A stretch of DNA of 64,000 nt from Kingella pumchi (GCF_022288825.1 NZ_JAKOOW010000023.1:1-64000), one strand, 5' to 3'. Positions 24,064-35,535 are shown, counted from the stretch's first letter. Numbers and translations: made by a program. Notes: generated by a model not told the origin, from the sequence alone.

Positions 24064-25431
24064 ATGAGCACACTACTCGCTCTCTCCCCGCTCGACGGCC
24101 GCTATGCCGCCTCCGCCGAAGCCCTGCGCCCCGTGTTTTCCGAATACGGCCTGATCAAAGCCCGCGTGCGCGTGGAACTCGAATGGCTCAAAGCGCTCGC
24201 CGCCGCGCCGCAAATCAGCGAAGTGCCGCCGTTTTCCGCCGCCACCCTTGCCGAAATCGACGGCGTAATCGCCGGTTTTTCGGCGGCCGACGCCGAAGCG
24301 GTCAAAGCCATCGAAGCGACCACCAACCACGACGTTAAAGCCGTCGAATACTGGCTCAAACAGCGCTTTGCCGCCAACGCCGAAGTGAGCGCCGTAAACG
24401 AATTCATCCACTTCGCCTGCACCAGCGAAGACATCAACAACCTGTCCCACGCCCTGATGCTGCGCGAAGCGCGCGATGCCGTGCTGCTGCCCAAATTGCG
24501 CGAACTCACCGACAAACTGCGCGCGCTGGCGCACGATCTGGCCGCCGTACCGATGATGAGCCGCACCCACGGCCAGCCCGCCACGCCCACCACGCTAGGC
24601 AAGGAAATCGCCAACGTGCTCGCCCGCCTGCAACGCCAGATTGCGCTGCTGGAAAAACAGGAATTCCTAGGCAAAATCAACGGTGCCGTCGGCAATTACA
24701 ACGCCCATCTGGTTGCCTATCCCGATGTCGATTGGGAAAACCACTGCTGCCAATTCGTCGAAAAATCATTGGGTTTGAGCTTCAACCCCTACACCATCCA
24801 AATCGAGCCGCACGACTATATGGCGGAACTGTTCCAAACCATCGCCCGCACCAACACCATCCTGATCGATTTCAACCGCGACGTTTGGGGTTATATTTCA
24901 TTGGGTTACTTCAAGCAGAAAGTGAAAGAAGGCGAAGTCGGCTCCTCCACCATGCCGCACAAAGTCAATCCCATCGACTTTGAAAACTCCGAAGGCAACC
25001 TCGGCATGGCCAACGCCGTGCTCGGTTTTCTCGCCGAAAAACTGCCCGTATCCCGCTGGCAGCGCGACCTCACCGACAGCACCGTACTGCGCAATATGGG
25101 CGTCGGCGCCGGCTACACCCTGCTCGGCTTGAACGCCTGCCTGCGCGGTCTGAACAAACTCGAAGCCAACCCCGCCGCCCTCGCCGCCGATCTCAATGCC
25201 ACTTGGGAACTGCTGGCCGAGCCCATCCAAACCGTAATGCGCCGCTACGCCGTACCCCAAGCCTACGAGCAGTTAAAAGCGCTCACACGCGGCAAAGACG
25301 GCATCACGCCTGAAACCCTGCGCCAGTTTATCAACGGCCTGGCGGTTCCCGACGAAGCCAAACAGGCGCTGCTCACACTCACCCCCGCCGGCTACACCGG
25401 CAAGGCCGAAGAGCTGGCGCGGCGCATCTAA
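24064..25431 (+). CDS. purB: Adenylosuccinate lyase
   Basis: Cleaves SAICAR and adenylosuccinate in purine synthesis. The 455-residue protein is typical of the E. coli-type branch: LLALSPLDGRYAA at the N-terminus, TNHDVKAVEYWLK, FACTSEDINNLSHALM, MSRTHGQPATPTTLGKE, and the flexible signature loop GSSTMPHKVNPIDFENSEGN with the catalytic Ser. The start follows AAGGAAGCCCC. It is the last native-looking core gene before the accessory segment. Confidence 0.97.
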   Translation: MSTLLALSPLDGRYAASAEALRPVFSEYGLIKARVRVELEWLKALAAAPQISEVPPFSAATLAEIDGVIAGFSAADAEAVKAIEATTNHDVKAVEYWLKQRFAANAEVSAVNEFIHFACTSEDINNLSHALMLREARDAVLLPKLRELTDKLRALAHDLAAVPMMSRTHGQPATPTTLGKEIANVLARLQRQIALLEKQEFLGKINGAVGNYNAHLVAYPDVDWENHCCQFVEKSLGLSFNPYTIQIEPHDYMAELFQTIARTNTILIDFNRDVWGYISLGYFKQKVKEGEVGSSTMPHKVNPIDFENSEGNLGMANAVLGFLAEKLPVSRWQRDLTDSTVLRNMGVGAGYTLLGLNACLRGLNKLEANPAALAADLNATWELLAEPIQTVMRRYAVPQAYEQLKALTRGKDGITPETLRQFINGLAVPDEAKQALLTLTPAGYTGKAEELARRI

Positions 25432-25489
25432 GCTGCCTGAAAAACATGAAATAAAAATGGATTATTTTTGTTATAGAGTAGAGAGCACT

Positions 25490-25828
25490 ATGAAAAAAAT
25501 CGGTATGCTGATTGCGGTAGTATTGGCTTCTGCCTGTGCTGGAACCGGAAATATCCGCAGTGAAGACGAAGCCCTTGCCTTGGTAAGGAAGTCGATTGTG
25601 AAAAACCGACTTACCGCGCTAAAAGAAGAATGTTATGTTTTTATTGTGGATGACAAGCCGTCGTCCTATGAAATTGATGTTCGGGAAAAACATAACCGGG
25701 AATGCGGAGGCGACCCCAATACGGCTCCCCGCCTGTTTGGCTATGTTGTGGATAAGAATACGGGTAAAATGAAGACCGACGGTTCTGTGCCGGATGAATA
25801 TACCGGTGAATATAAAGACATTGATTAA
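25490..25828 (+). CDS. Small hypothetical lipoprotein
   Basis: A 112-residue protein with a lipoprotein signal (MKKIGMLIAVVLASAC, lipobox Cys16). The mature part has three more cysteines and ends YTGEYKDID. Base composition is visibly lower in G+C than purB, with codons such as TTA, AGG and GTA, suggesting acquisition. I place the start at 25490; an ATG at 25457 would spoil the signal peptide. No family recognised. Confidence 0.7.
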   Translation: MKKIGMLIAVVLASACAGTGNIRSEDEALALVRKSIVKNRLTALKEECYVFIVDDKPSSYEIDVREKHNRECGGDPNTAPRLFGYVVDKNTGKMKTDGSVPDEYTGEYKDID

Positions 25829-25892
25829 CTTGACTAAGGAGTATTGTAAGGCATCCGGGCAGGCAGCCTGAAAGCCGCTACCCCAAACAAAA

Positions 25893-25936
25893 AAAGGCAG
25901 CCTGAAAACCTTGACACGGGTTTTCAGGCTGCCTTT
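25893..25936 (+). terminator. DUS inverted-pair terminator
   Basis: An 18-base stem: AAAGGCAGCCTGAAAACC (25893-25910) with its complement at 25919-25936. Another pair follows at 26026-26061. Nothing else is recognisable between 25829 and 26083. Confidence 0.7.
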
Positions 25937-26083
25937 GGGCTTTGGGGAGCCGAATCAGTTTTCAGGCTGCTTTCGTTCGGCATTACTCTTTACCGATCCG
26001 ATATTACCGCCAAGCGCCGCAAATATTTTCAGGCTGCCTTTTCCAACAGGCAGCCTGAAAAGCAAACGGCGCATCAGAGCCGG

Positions 26084-26386
26084 CTAGACGTCGTAAGTGC
26101 CCATCACCGAAGCACTCGCCAACACATGCCCCTGCATCGCAAAATGCAGGTCGTTGAAACGGAAACCGCGCGGCAGGTTCAGCTTCGTATCCAACGCATA
26201 CACAATCAGCTCGTAGCGATGGCGGCAGTTCGGCGGCGCCATCCCGCCATAGCATGAGGCCTCTTCAATCTCAAATTTGCCCAACACACTCGCCCAACTG
26301 TTCGCCCCCTGCACATAATCCTTGGCCGACACACTCTCGTTTTCTGCCACCTTGGCAGGATTGAAGGTTTTGTTGGAACATGGCCC
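26084..26386 (-). pseudogene. Truncated PEBP (YbhB/YbcL-like) gene
   Basis: The frame encodes the C-terminal half of a phosphatidylethanolamine-binding-type protein: CYGGMAPPNCRHRYELIVYALD, FNDLHFAMQGHVLASASVMGTYDV, ending in TAG. The first half, with the ligand-pocket residues, is missing. Upstream the reading frame runs directly into the stop codon of the CPBP gene, so the 5' part was probably lost when that gene came in. A GTG at 26350 could start an 88-residue remnant. Confidence 0.65.
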
Positions 26387-26389
26387 AGC

Positions 26390-27211
26390 CTACGCCTGCT
26401 TGCTATCAGATGAACACATCGCCTTACGCCAGAAACCCATCACAATTGCCGCCGCAATGATGATGATTCCGTATGGAATCATACCGTTGCCGTTTTCATA
26501 TACCGCCCGTCCGCCCGGAAAGCCTGTGCGCGCGGTATTGGCAACCGTGTGGCACGCAATCAATACAAATACCGATCCGCCGCTGCCGTTATACAGCCAT
26601 ACATAGATAATCCTCACGGCAACCGTCCCTGCCAGCCCCCACGCGATCAGTTCGGCAGGCTGCCCCACGGCAATCATGGACGGCAAATGCCACAATGCCC
26701 ACGGCACCCCGATAATCAACGCCGTAACAAGCGGGGTAAAACGCCGTTGCAGACTTTCCGTAGCGTAGGCGGCATAGCCCAATTCCTCGGCAACTGCCGC
26801 GATAAAGAACATAACGAACGCTCCGGCAAGCGGCGCAAACGATACGGATAAGGCAGGTATGGTTTGTCCTGTTTGGCGTATCGCGACATAAGTCAGCAGA
26901 TAAAGCAGGGGAAAAATCAGTATCGCCGTCCAAAAATAGGCAGAATGCTTGATCCGCCCGTAATCAAACACACGGCCAAACAGTCCACGCACCGCCGCTA
27001 TTCCGCCCTCGCGATAACGCAGCAACGCGGCGGCAACCGTCGGGGTGAGTGCCGCTCCGATGTCGGTCAGCGGCAGATTATCAGGCAGGGGGCTGTGTTT
27101 GAGAAACAAAGACAGCAGCCAAAACGGCGCGCTCAAAGCGTACACCAGCAGAAAGTATTGCCACGGATGCGAATAACCGGCTGTCGGTTTTTCTGAAGAG
27201 GGCTTCTGCAT
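26390..27211 (-). CDS. CPBP family intramembrane glutamic protease-like protein
   Basis: A 273-residue membrane protein with about eight hydrophobic segments. It has the CPBP (Abi/CAAX-type) motifs EELGYAAYATESLQRR near residues 142-157, WALWHLPSMI near 176-185, and a late H-T-V-N-T. The family includes bacteriocin-immunity and prenyl-protease relatives; the target here is unknown. It has its own AGGAATAAC ribosome binding site and a weak -10 (TATACT, minus strand, 27277-27282). It abuts the truncated PEBP gene, which implies rearrangement. Confidence 0.8.
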   Translation of the reverse strand: MQKPSSEKPTAGYSHPWQYFLLVYALSAPFWLLSLFLKHSPLPDNLPLTDIGAALTPTVAAALLRYREGGIAAVRGLFGRVFDYGRIKHSAYFWTAILIFPLLYLLTYVAIRQTGQTIPALSVSFAPLAGAFVMFFIAAVAEELGYAAYATESLQRRFTPLVTALIIGVPWALWHLPSMIAVGQPAELIAWGLAGTVAVRIIYVWLYNGSGGSVFVLIACHTVANTARTGFPGGRAVYENGNGMIPYGIIIIAAAIVMGFWRKAMCSSDSKQA

Positions 27212-27310
27212 GTTATTCCTGTTCGTTCCGTAAATAAGTTGGCAGGGGAGCAGGTACGGCCTGCTACATGATGTACAGTATAAAAATATTGCGCGTTTTT
27301 TTCTAATTAT

Positions 27311-27366
27311 TATGAAAAGCAGCCTGCACTTCGATTTGATTTGAAGAGTGCAGGCTGCTTTTCATA
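27311..27366 (-). terminator. Hairpin made from AA-king3DUS copies, terminator of the GAPS4-like operon
   Basis: A perfect 20-base stem, TATGAAAAGCAGCCTGCACT (27311-27330) with its complement at 27347-27366. Each arm contains AAGCAGCCTGCA, which fits the AA-king3DUS dialect rather than the one used elsewhere. Leftward transcripts from the operon would meet it about 260 bases past the last stop codon. Confidence 0.65.
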
Positions 27367-27369
27367 GAG

Positions 27370-27381
27370 AGGTCGTCTGAA
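27370..27381 (+). repeat. Foreign-dialect DUS (AG-mucDUS type)
   Basis: Exact AGGTCGTCTGAA, the dialect described for N. mucosa-type species. It lies four bases from the king3-type hairpin. Confidence 0.75.
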
Positions 27382-27504
27382 AATTATTTCTCAGGCAGCT
27401 TTGAGATTACAGGTGATATGAGGATTTCGTTGGGTCATGACCCAAGCTGCGTTTGCCGCCAACTGTATTACGGCATGGTTTGGAATCATTCGGCAACGAC
27501 AAAA

Positions 27505-27595
27505 CCGCGTGCGTGCGTATCGCACACACCCTACACCTTAATCTTAAGGTTTGTTTTGCCCGCAGGTAGGGTGTGTAGCGTAGCCACGCACGCGG
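27505..27595. repeat. Inverted-repeat element at the left edge of the AT-rich operon
   Basis: Two 30-base arms (27505-27534 and 27566-27595). Outer and inner parts pair well (CCGCGTGCGTG and ACACACCCTAC) and the middle is mismatched; 31 bases between. GTAGGGTGTG repeats of this kind look familiar from Neisseria. No ORF. Remaining gap sequence (27212-27310, 27382-27504) shows nothing I recognise. Confidence 0.5.
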
Positions 27596-27625
27596 CTGGC
27601 ATGTATGCGGTCACAGTTGCCACAT

Positions 27626-28741
27626 TTACTCTTGTTGTATAGGACTATTTCGGTATTTTAGGTACATTTCTAATTTATATTTTTCAAAGGATTCAATAAT
27701 AGATTTCTTCAATTGGTTTTTAGTTATATCATCATTGTTTGTTTCAATATTTAAAATTGTAAGCTTAAGTATTAATTCTATAGGAATTCCATTTTTATCA
27801 CTAGAAAATTCAAATTCTATTTTACAAGTTCCTGTTATATCATTATTATCAATAATGTAATTACATTTTATCCCCATTAGTTTGATGAAAGGATGTATTG
27901 ATTTATCCTGAAAGAAGAAAGTAGAATGCAAATCCCTGCCCTTCATCTTTAAATCATCTATCTTATCTTTCATCCAAGTAATATGCTCTGGTAGATTCGG
28001 TATATCTGCATCAGGAGAAAAGTGGATGTCATCGGTATCTTTAAATTTAAGTATTGTATACCTCGCATTTTGAGATAGTTCTTGAAGAAATTTTATTCTA
28101 GAGGCATTATTAAAATCTAAGAACTTTATAGTTACTATTTCATCAGTAGGTTTTACATAGCCATCATTTTTAAAATTTTGAATTAATTTTTTAGATAGAG
28201 CATCTCCAAAATCCATAGTTTCATTAGAAGTATGTGTTAGAGAAATATTCAATGAATTAGTTTCTCTATCTAATTTTAACTCTATCCTCCCTTTATGATA
28301 AGTTTTGTTTTTACTTAAGTTGCTGATAAGGTTATCTCTTTCAATTTCAAATTCCACATATACATGATTATTATTTAATGACGTAAAGTCAGTAATATCA
28401 GATAATCTTAGTGTTCCAAATTCATCATTTAGTATTGGGCTAAAATCAAAATTCGTTGGAATACAATCTAGTAAATCTAGGTCAGTATCCCATCTAATTG
28501 TTCGTGTTTTTAATTTTGGTGTTTCTTCTTTAGTTTTTAAGCTTTCTTTGATTTCTAAGAATTCCTCTGGTGATAATCCCGTTTTAATAAGAGTTATAGC
28601 AGCATTTTCTTTATCACTGGAATATGTTATTACCCCTCTACTTCGCAAAATATTTTTTATATCAATAAATTTGATAGATGACTGCCCTATTAATTGTCTT
28701 AAGAAGTCTCTAGTAGGCAATAAAATTTCATTGTTACTCAT
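27626..28741 (-). CDS. Second protein of an AT-rich two-gene operon, GapS4b-like (tentative)
   Basis: A 371-residue soluble protein beginning MSNNEILLPTRDFLRQLIG, then SSIKFIDIKNILRSRGVI. It has no signal peptide, membrane span or obvious catalytic motif. From memory the beginning (short acidic start, helix, then D-I-K-N-x-L-R-x-R-G-V) and the partner gene recall GapS4b of the GAPS4 anti-phage system of Vibrio; unverified. The ATG at 28739-28741 overlaps the previous stop (ATGAGTAA), so translation is probably coupled. A start at 28810 would overlap the partner by 77 bases. Composition is strikingly AT-rich. Confidence 0.7.
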   Translation of the reverse strand: MSNNEILLPTRDFLRQLIGQSSIKFIDIKNILRSRGVITYSSDKENAAITLIKTGLSPEEFLEIKESLKTKEETPKLKTRTIRWDTDLDLLDCIPTNFDFSPILNDEFGTLRLSDITDFTSLNNNHVYVEFEIERDNLISNLSKNKTYHKGRIELKLDRETNSLNISLTHTSNETMDFGDALSKKLIQNFKNDGYVKPTDEIVTIKFLDFNNASRIKFLQELSQNARYTILKFKDTDDIHFSPDADIPNLPEHITWMKDKIDDLKMKGRDLHSTFFFQDKSIHPFIKLMGIKCNYIIDNNDITGTCKIEFEFSSDKNGIPIELILKLTILNIETNNDDITKNQLKKSIIESFEKYKLEMYLKYRNSPIQQE

Positions 28742-29678
28742 CTTTATATAAACTCCTAAAATCAGGGGAATATGATTTAATCGAAATAAGATTTTCAGGC
28801 TTTTCGACATTTACTAGAGCTGTTCTTACTTCTGGCTCATGCTGACTTGCAATATAATTTGGAAAGAGAAAGAGATATTTACAATTCATTTTTGCAGTAT
28901 ATTCATCAGCTGCCTTTATAAGACGCCGTAACGAATCACCATCAAAGTTTTCAGAAGAAGCCAAACAAAAAGTGTCAATAGCCTCTGTATCACTATTATT
29001 TTTTAGAATAACTGGAATAATTGGTGACGTTAGAAATTCAACAGGTAATACCTTGCCATATCTAGGTATATCAGCATCCTGATAACTTAAAGATGTTTCT
29101 GGGTAATAGAAAAATATTTCATACCTATTATTACTCCTTAAGAATTTCATCAAGTTGAATATAAAGTTAACTTTTTTATTATCTATAACATGTACAGTAT
29201 CAAATTTCCAATCGGATTCCAAATTAATATTCGCAATTTTTGTAATTAAGTTATCATAGGTATTCTCATTGCTCGATAACCAAAAAAGAACACCTATATC
29301 CTGATGTTTTCGTATGTTATTAAATAAATTCTTACGCTCAGTCTTTAGTTCCGAATGTTTAAAGCACTCTAAAGTCTGAACCAAATCTTGCATATAATCT
29401 TTAAATTGATTTTTTGGATTATTAGGGTAAGAATTATTTGTGTGTTTTACAGAAACAATTATATTTTGTATTGTATTTTGTTCTAAAGGTGTTTTATAAG
29501 TAAACAGGATATCAATACCATGTGTATTTCTCTGCCTGGAGTTACCTTTAGCATGTCTTACTGCTTTTTGACATGAAAGTGTAAGATTATTTTCAACCTT
29601 ATCCCAACCAATTAAATTGAGGAAGTTATCTACTATATTTTCACCTATCTCACCAATTGTTTTAGAATATTCACCCAT
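28734..29678 (-). CDS. First protein of an AT-rich two-gene operon, GapS4a-like putative nuclease (tentative)
   Basis: A 314-residue soluble protein. The first 80 residues fit a PD-(D/E)xK nuclease core: E10 and E13 in TIGEIGENIVDNFLNLIGW, D56 in THGIDILF, and K78 in IVSVKHT, where Ser replaces the usual Glu or Gln before V-K. The rest has no known motif. The pattern recalls GapS4a, the nuclease-like subunit of the GAPS4 defence system; this is from memory and unverified. The start has AGGAG seven bases upstream. Codon use (TTA, AGA, ATA) and low G+C differ sharply from both neighbours. Confidence 0.72.
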   Translation of the reverse strand: MGEYSKTIGEIGENIVDNFLNLIGWDKVENNLTLSCQKAVRHAKGNSRQRNTHGIDILFTYKTPLEQNTIQNIIVSVKHTNNSYPNNPKNQFKDYMQDLVQTLECFKHSELKTERKNLFNNIRKHQDIGVLFWLSSNENTYDNLITKIANINLESDWKFDTVHVIDNKKVNFIFNLMKFLRSNNRYEIFFYYPETSLSYQDADIPRYGKVLPVEFLTSPIIPVILKNNSDTEAIDTFCLASSENFDGDSLRRLIKAADEYTAKMNCKYLFLFPNYIASQHEPEVRTALVNVEKPENLISIKSYSPDFRSLYKDE

Positions 29679-29754
29679 GTTGTACTCCTAATTAAATTTG
29701 AAAAATCAGCTAACATCTATAAATATTTCAAACTGCTTTAGTTTGCCTTATTTG

Positions 29755-32649
<2,895 letters not shown>

Positions 32650-32688
32650 GGTGTTTCGCTATTTTAGGTTTAGGAAGCGGCGGTCAAA

Positions 32689-32730
32689 CCGTTTTCAGGC
32701 AGCCTGAAAAAACGGGCTGCCTGAAAACGG
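32689..32730. repeat. DUS hairpin between divergent alaS and dxs
   Basis: A perfect 16-base stem, CCGTTTTCAGGCAGCC (32689-32704) with its complement at 32715-32730. The left arm is itself a fused palindromic DUS (TTCAGGCAGCCTGAA). It lies upstream of both genes, so it does not terminate either. Confidence 0.6.
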
Positions 32731-32910
32731 CGGCACCTGCAAAAGCAGGCGGCCGCAAACAATTAAAAACAGGGTGTTATCTTACCCGAATTTACACGGC
32801 TCGCCTACACGGCGGCAGCAAAAATCTGCATGGCGCTATCGGTGCAATTTACCGCTTTCAGGCAGCCTGAAAGCGCGTTTGCGCACGCAGCGCCGCCGTG
32901 CGGTTTGCTA

Positions 32911-32916
32911 TATAAT
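32911..32916 (+). promoter_or_regulatory. -10 box upstream of dxs
   Basis: TATAAT followed by CCGCGCC, with TGC just upstream, 32 bases before the start. Confidence 0.5.
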
Positions 32917-32947
32917 CCGCGCCTGTTTTTTCGCCCAAGTGCACACC

Positions 32948-34879
32948 ATGACCACCGCCACTCCCCTGCTCGATACCGTAAACCTGCCCGAAGACCTGCG
33001 CCGGCTGCCGGCCGACCGGCTGCCGCAGCTGGCCGCCGAACTGCGCGGCTTTTTGCTGGAGAGCGTGCAGCAGACCGGCGGCCATTTCGCCAGCAATCTT
33101 GGCGCGGTGGAGCTGACCGTCGCCCTGCATTATGTGTACGACACCCCGCGCGACCATCTGGTGTGGGACGTCGGCCACCAGAGCTATCCGCACAAAATCC
33201 TGACCGGCCGCAAAAACCGCATGCACACCATGCGCCAGTTTGGCGGGTTGGCCGGTTTTCCCAAGCGCAGCGAAAGCGAGTACGACGACTTCGGCGTCGG
33301 CCATTCGTCCACGTCCATCGGCGCCGCGCTGGGGATGGCGGTGGCCGACCGCTTGTCCGGCAGCAGCGCCCGCAGCGTCGCCATTATCGGCGACGGCGCG
33401 ATGACCGCCGGCCAGGCCTTTGAAGCGCTCAACTGCGCCGGCGATATGGCCGACACCGATCTCTTGGTGATACTCAACGACAACGAAATGTCGATTTCGC
33501 CCAATGTCGGCGCCCTGCCCAAATACCTGGCGCGCAACGTGATGCGCGATATGCGCGGCGTGCTGCACAACATCAAAAACCAGTCCGCCTTCGTGCTCGA
33601 CAAACTGCCCGCCGTTAAAGAAATCGCCCAAAAAGCCGAAGAAACCATCAAAGCCTACGCCAGCGAAAGCGAGCACATCAAACAGTCGCTCTCACTGTTT
33701 GAAAACTTCGGCTTCCAATACACCGGCGCCATCGACGGCCACAACCTGCCGCTGCTCATCGATACCCTGCGCGAACTGCGCCGGCGCAAAGGCCCGCAGC
33801 TGCTGCACATCATCACCAAAAAAGGCCAGGGCTACAAACTCGCCGAAAACGATCCCGTCAAATACCACGCCATCGGCAAAACCGTGCACAAGCAGCCTGA
33901 AAACGCCGATTCAAACGCCGATACCGATACCCAAGCACCCAAAAAGCAGCCTGAAAAACCCAGCTACACCCAAATCTTCGGCCGCTGGCTGTGCGACCAA
34001 GCAGAAGCTGATTCCCGCCTGGCCGCCATCACCCCCGCCATGCGCGAAGGCAGCGGCCTGGTCGAATTCGCGCAGCGCTTTCCCGAACGCTATTTCGACG
34101 TCGGCATCGCCGAACAGCACGCCGTAACCTTTGCCGCCGGCCTGGCCTGCGCGGGCGTCAAACCCGTCGTCGCCATCTATTCCACCTTTTTACAGCGCGG
34201 CTACGACCAGCTGGTACACGACGTTGCCCTGCAAAACCTGCCCGTGCTGTTTGCCATCGACCGTGCCGGCATCGTCGGCGCCGACGGCCCCACCCACGCC
34301 GGCGCCTACGATTTGAGCTTTCTGCGCTGCATTCCCAATATGGTGATCGCCGCCCCCAGCGACGAAAACGAATGCCGCCTGCTGTTGTCCACCTGCTACG
34401 CGCTCGAACAACCCGCCGCCGTGCGCTACCCGCGCGGCAGCGGCTGCGGCGCAGCAGTAAACGACACCCTCGACACCGTGCCCGTCGGCAAAGGCATTAT
34501 CCGCCGGCAGGGCAAAAGCACCGCCATCCTTGCCTTCGGCAGCATGGTCGCCCCCGCCCTGAAAGCCGCCGAAGCGCTGGACGCCACCGTTGCCGACATG
34601 CGCTTTGTCAAACCGCTCGACGAAGAACTGGTTTTGCAGCTGGCTGCCGACCACGACTACATCGTCTGCGCCGAAGAAAACGCCGAAGCCGGCGGCGCCG
34701 GCAGCGCCGTTCTCGAACTGCTCGCCCGCCAAGGCAGCCTGAAACCCACCCTGCTCGCCGCCATCCCCGACACCGTAACCGACCACGGCGACGCCGCCCT
34801 GCTGCTCGACAAACTCGGCCTTTCCGCCGCCGCCCTTACCGAGCGCATCCGCAAATGGCTTGACGCCCAAGCAGCCTGA
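32948..34879 (+). CDS. dxs: 1-deoxy-D-xylulose-5-phosphate synthase
   Basis: Thiamine diphosphate enzyme that joins pyruvate and glyceraldehyde-3-phosphate, the first step of the MEP isoprenoid pathway. The 643-residue protein shows VWDVGHQSYPHKILTGR, the ThDP/Mg motif GDGAMTAGQAFEALN, and the transketolase-like EQHAVTFAAGLA and DRAGIVGADGPTHAGAYDLSFLRC. A linker near residues 315-340 contains two in-frame DUS copies read as KQPEN and KQPEK. The last codons, QAA plus TGA, come from a DUS. Confidence 0.96.
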   Translation: MTTATPLLDTVNLPEDLRRLPADRLPQLAAELRGFLLESVQQTGGHFASNLGAVELTVALHYVYDTPRDHLVWDVGHQSYPHKILTGRKNRMHTMRQFGGLAGFPKRSESEYDDFGVGHSSTSIGAALGMAVADRLSGSSARSVAIIGDGAMTAGQAFEALNCAGDMADTDLLVILNDNEMSISPNVGALPKYLARNVMRDMRGVLHNIKNQSAFVLDKLPAVKEIAQKAEETIKAYASESEHIKQSLSLFENFGFQYTGAIDGHNLPLLIDTLRELRRRKGPQLLHIITKKGQGYKLAENDPVKYHAIGKTVHKQPENADSNADTDTQAPKKQPEKPSYTQIFGRWLCDQAEADSRLAAITPAMREGSGLVEFAQRFPERYFDVGIAEQHAVTFAAGLACAGVKPVVAIYSTFLQRGYDQLVHDVALQNLPVLFAIDRAGIVGADGPTHAGAYDLSFLRCIPNMVIAAPSDENECRLLLSTCYALEQPAAVRYPRGSGCGAAVNDTLDTVPVGKGIIRRQGKSTAILAFGSMVAPALKAAEALDATVADMRFVKPLDEELVLQLAADHDYIVCAEENAEAGGAGSAVLELLARQGSLKPTLLAAIPDTVTDHGDAALLLDKLGLSAAALTERIRKWLDAQAA

Positions 34880-34910
34880 AAGGCGGAAAAACCGTTTTCA
34901 GGCTGCTTTC
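34869..34910 (+). terminator. DUS inverted-pair terminator after dxs
   Basis: AAGCAGCCTGAAA (34869-34881), which includes the stop codon, pairs with TTTCAGGCTGCTT (34896-34908). Confidence 0.7.
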
Positions 34911-34941
34911 CCATATCTGCAACCGAGAAAAGAGATCCGCC

Positions 34942-35415
34942 ATGAGCACCCTGCCCCCACCCAACCAGGTTTACCGCCTGCTCGATCACTATCTGGCCGA
35001 ACTCCAGCGCCTGCCCGACACCACCGTGCGCGCCGAATTGAGCGACGAGCAAAACGCCCTGCTCGCCTATCTGCGCATGGACAAAATCGCCGAAGACGAA
35101 GGTTTTGCCGCCGTGATCGCCGCCGGCTTCGGCCGCGACGTATTTGAAAGCAGCCTGATTGCCGAACTGCACCGCTGGCAGATTGCCGACACCGCGCGCA
35201 TTCTCGAGCAGGCTGCCGCCCTCTACCGCCGCCACGGCGGCGAAATCGAAAGTCGCGCCGCCGCCGGCGAGTCCGCCGAATCCCTGCGTGCCGACTACCC
35301 CGACTTCGCCCCGCTCGACGAAGCCTACTACCTGACCTGCGAAGACGACTTCCCAAAAATCTATATCTACGTGCGCCACCGCTATCCGGCCTTTGTGCTG
35401 CCGCAGGCAGCCTGA
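34942..35415 (+). CDS. DUF4375 (DMP19-like) protein
   Basis: A 157-residue acidic soluble protein. The run YLRMDKIAEDEGFAAVIAAGFGRDVF, then IADTARILEQAAALYRRHG, fits the DUF4375 family, which includes the neisserial DNA-mimic protein DMP19 that removes a repressor from its operator. Acidic residues clearly outnumber basic ones, as expected for a mimic. The regulator it would bind (NHTF) is not in the window. Ends PQAA with a DUS-supplied stop. Family membership is from pattern memory. Confidence 0.6.
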   Translation: MSTLPPPNQVYRLLDHYLAELQRLPDTTVRAELSDEQNALLAYLRMDKIAEDEGFAAVIAAGFGRDVFESSLIAELHRWQIADTARILEQAAALYRRHGGEIESRAAAGESAESLRADYPDFAPLDEAYYLTCEDDFPKIYIYVRHRYPAFVLPQAA

Positions 35416-35535
35416 AAAAATCCTGCCCGATTCCTGTCGGCACGAAAAGAAAACCGGATAAAACTAGCCCGCCCCAATGGCAGCCTGAAAACCGGCGCAC
35501 GGAAAAGTCCGCCCCAAGCTCGTAGCAAACACAAA

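Noticed and set aside
27418..27642. 74-codon frame in the gap before the AT-rich operon
   Set aside because: It runs through an inverted-repeat element, has no ribosome binding site and reads as low-quality sequence.
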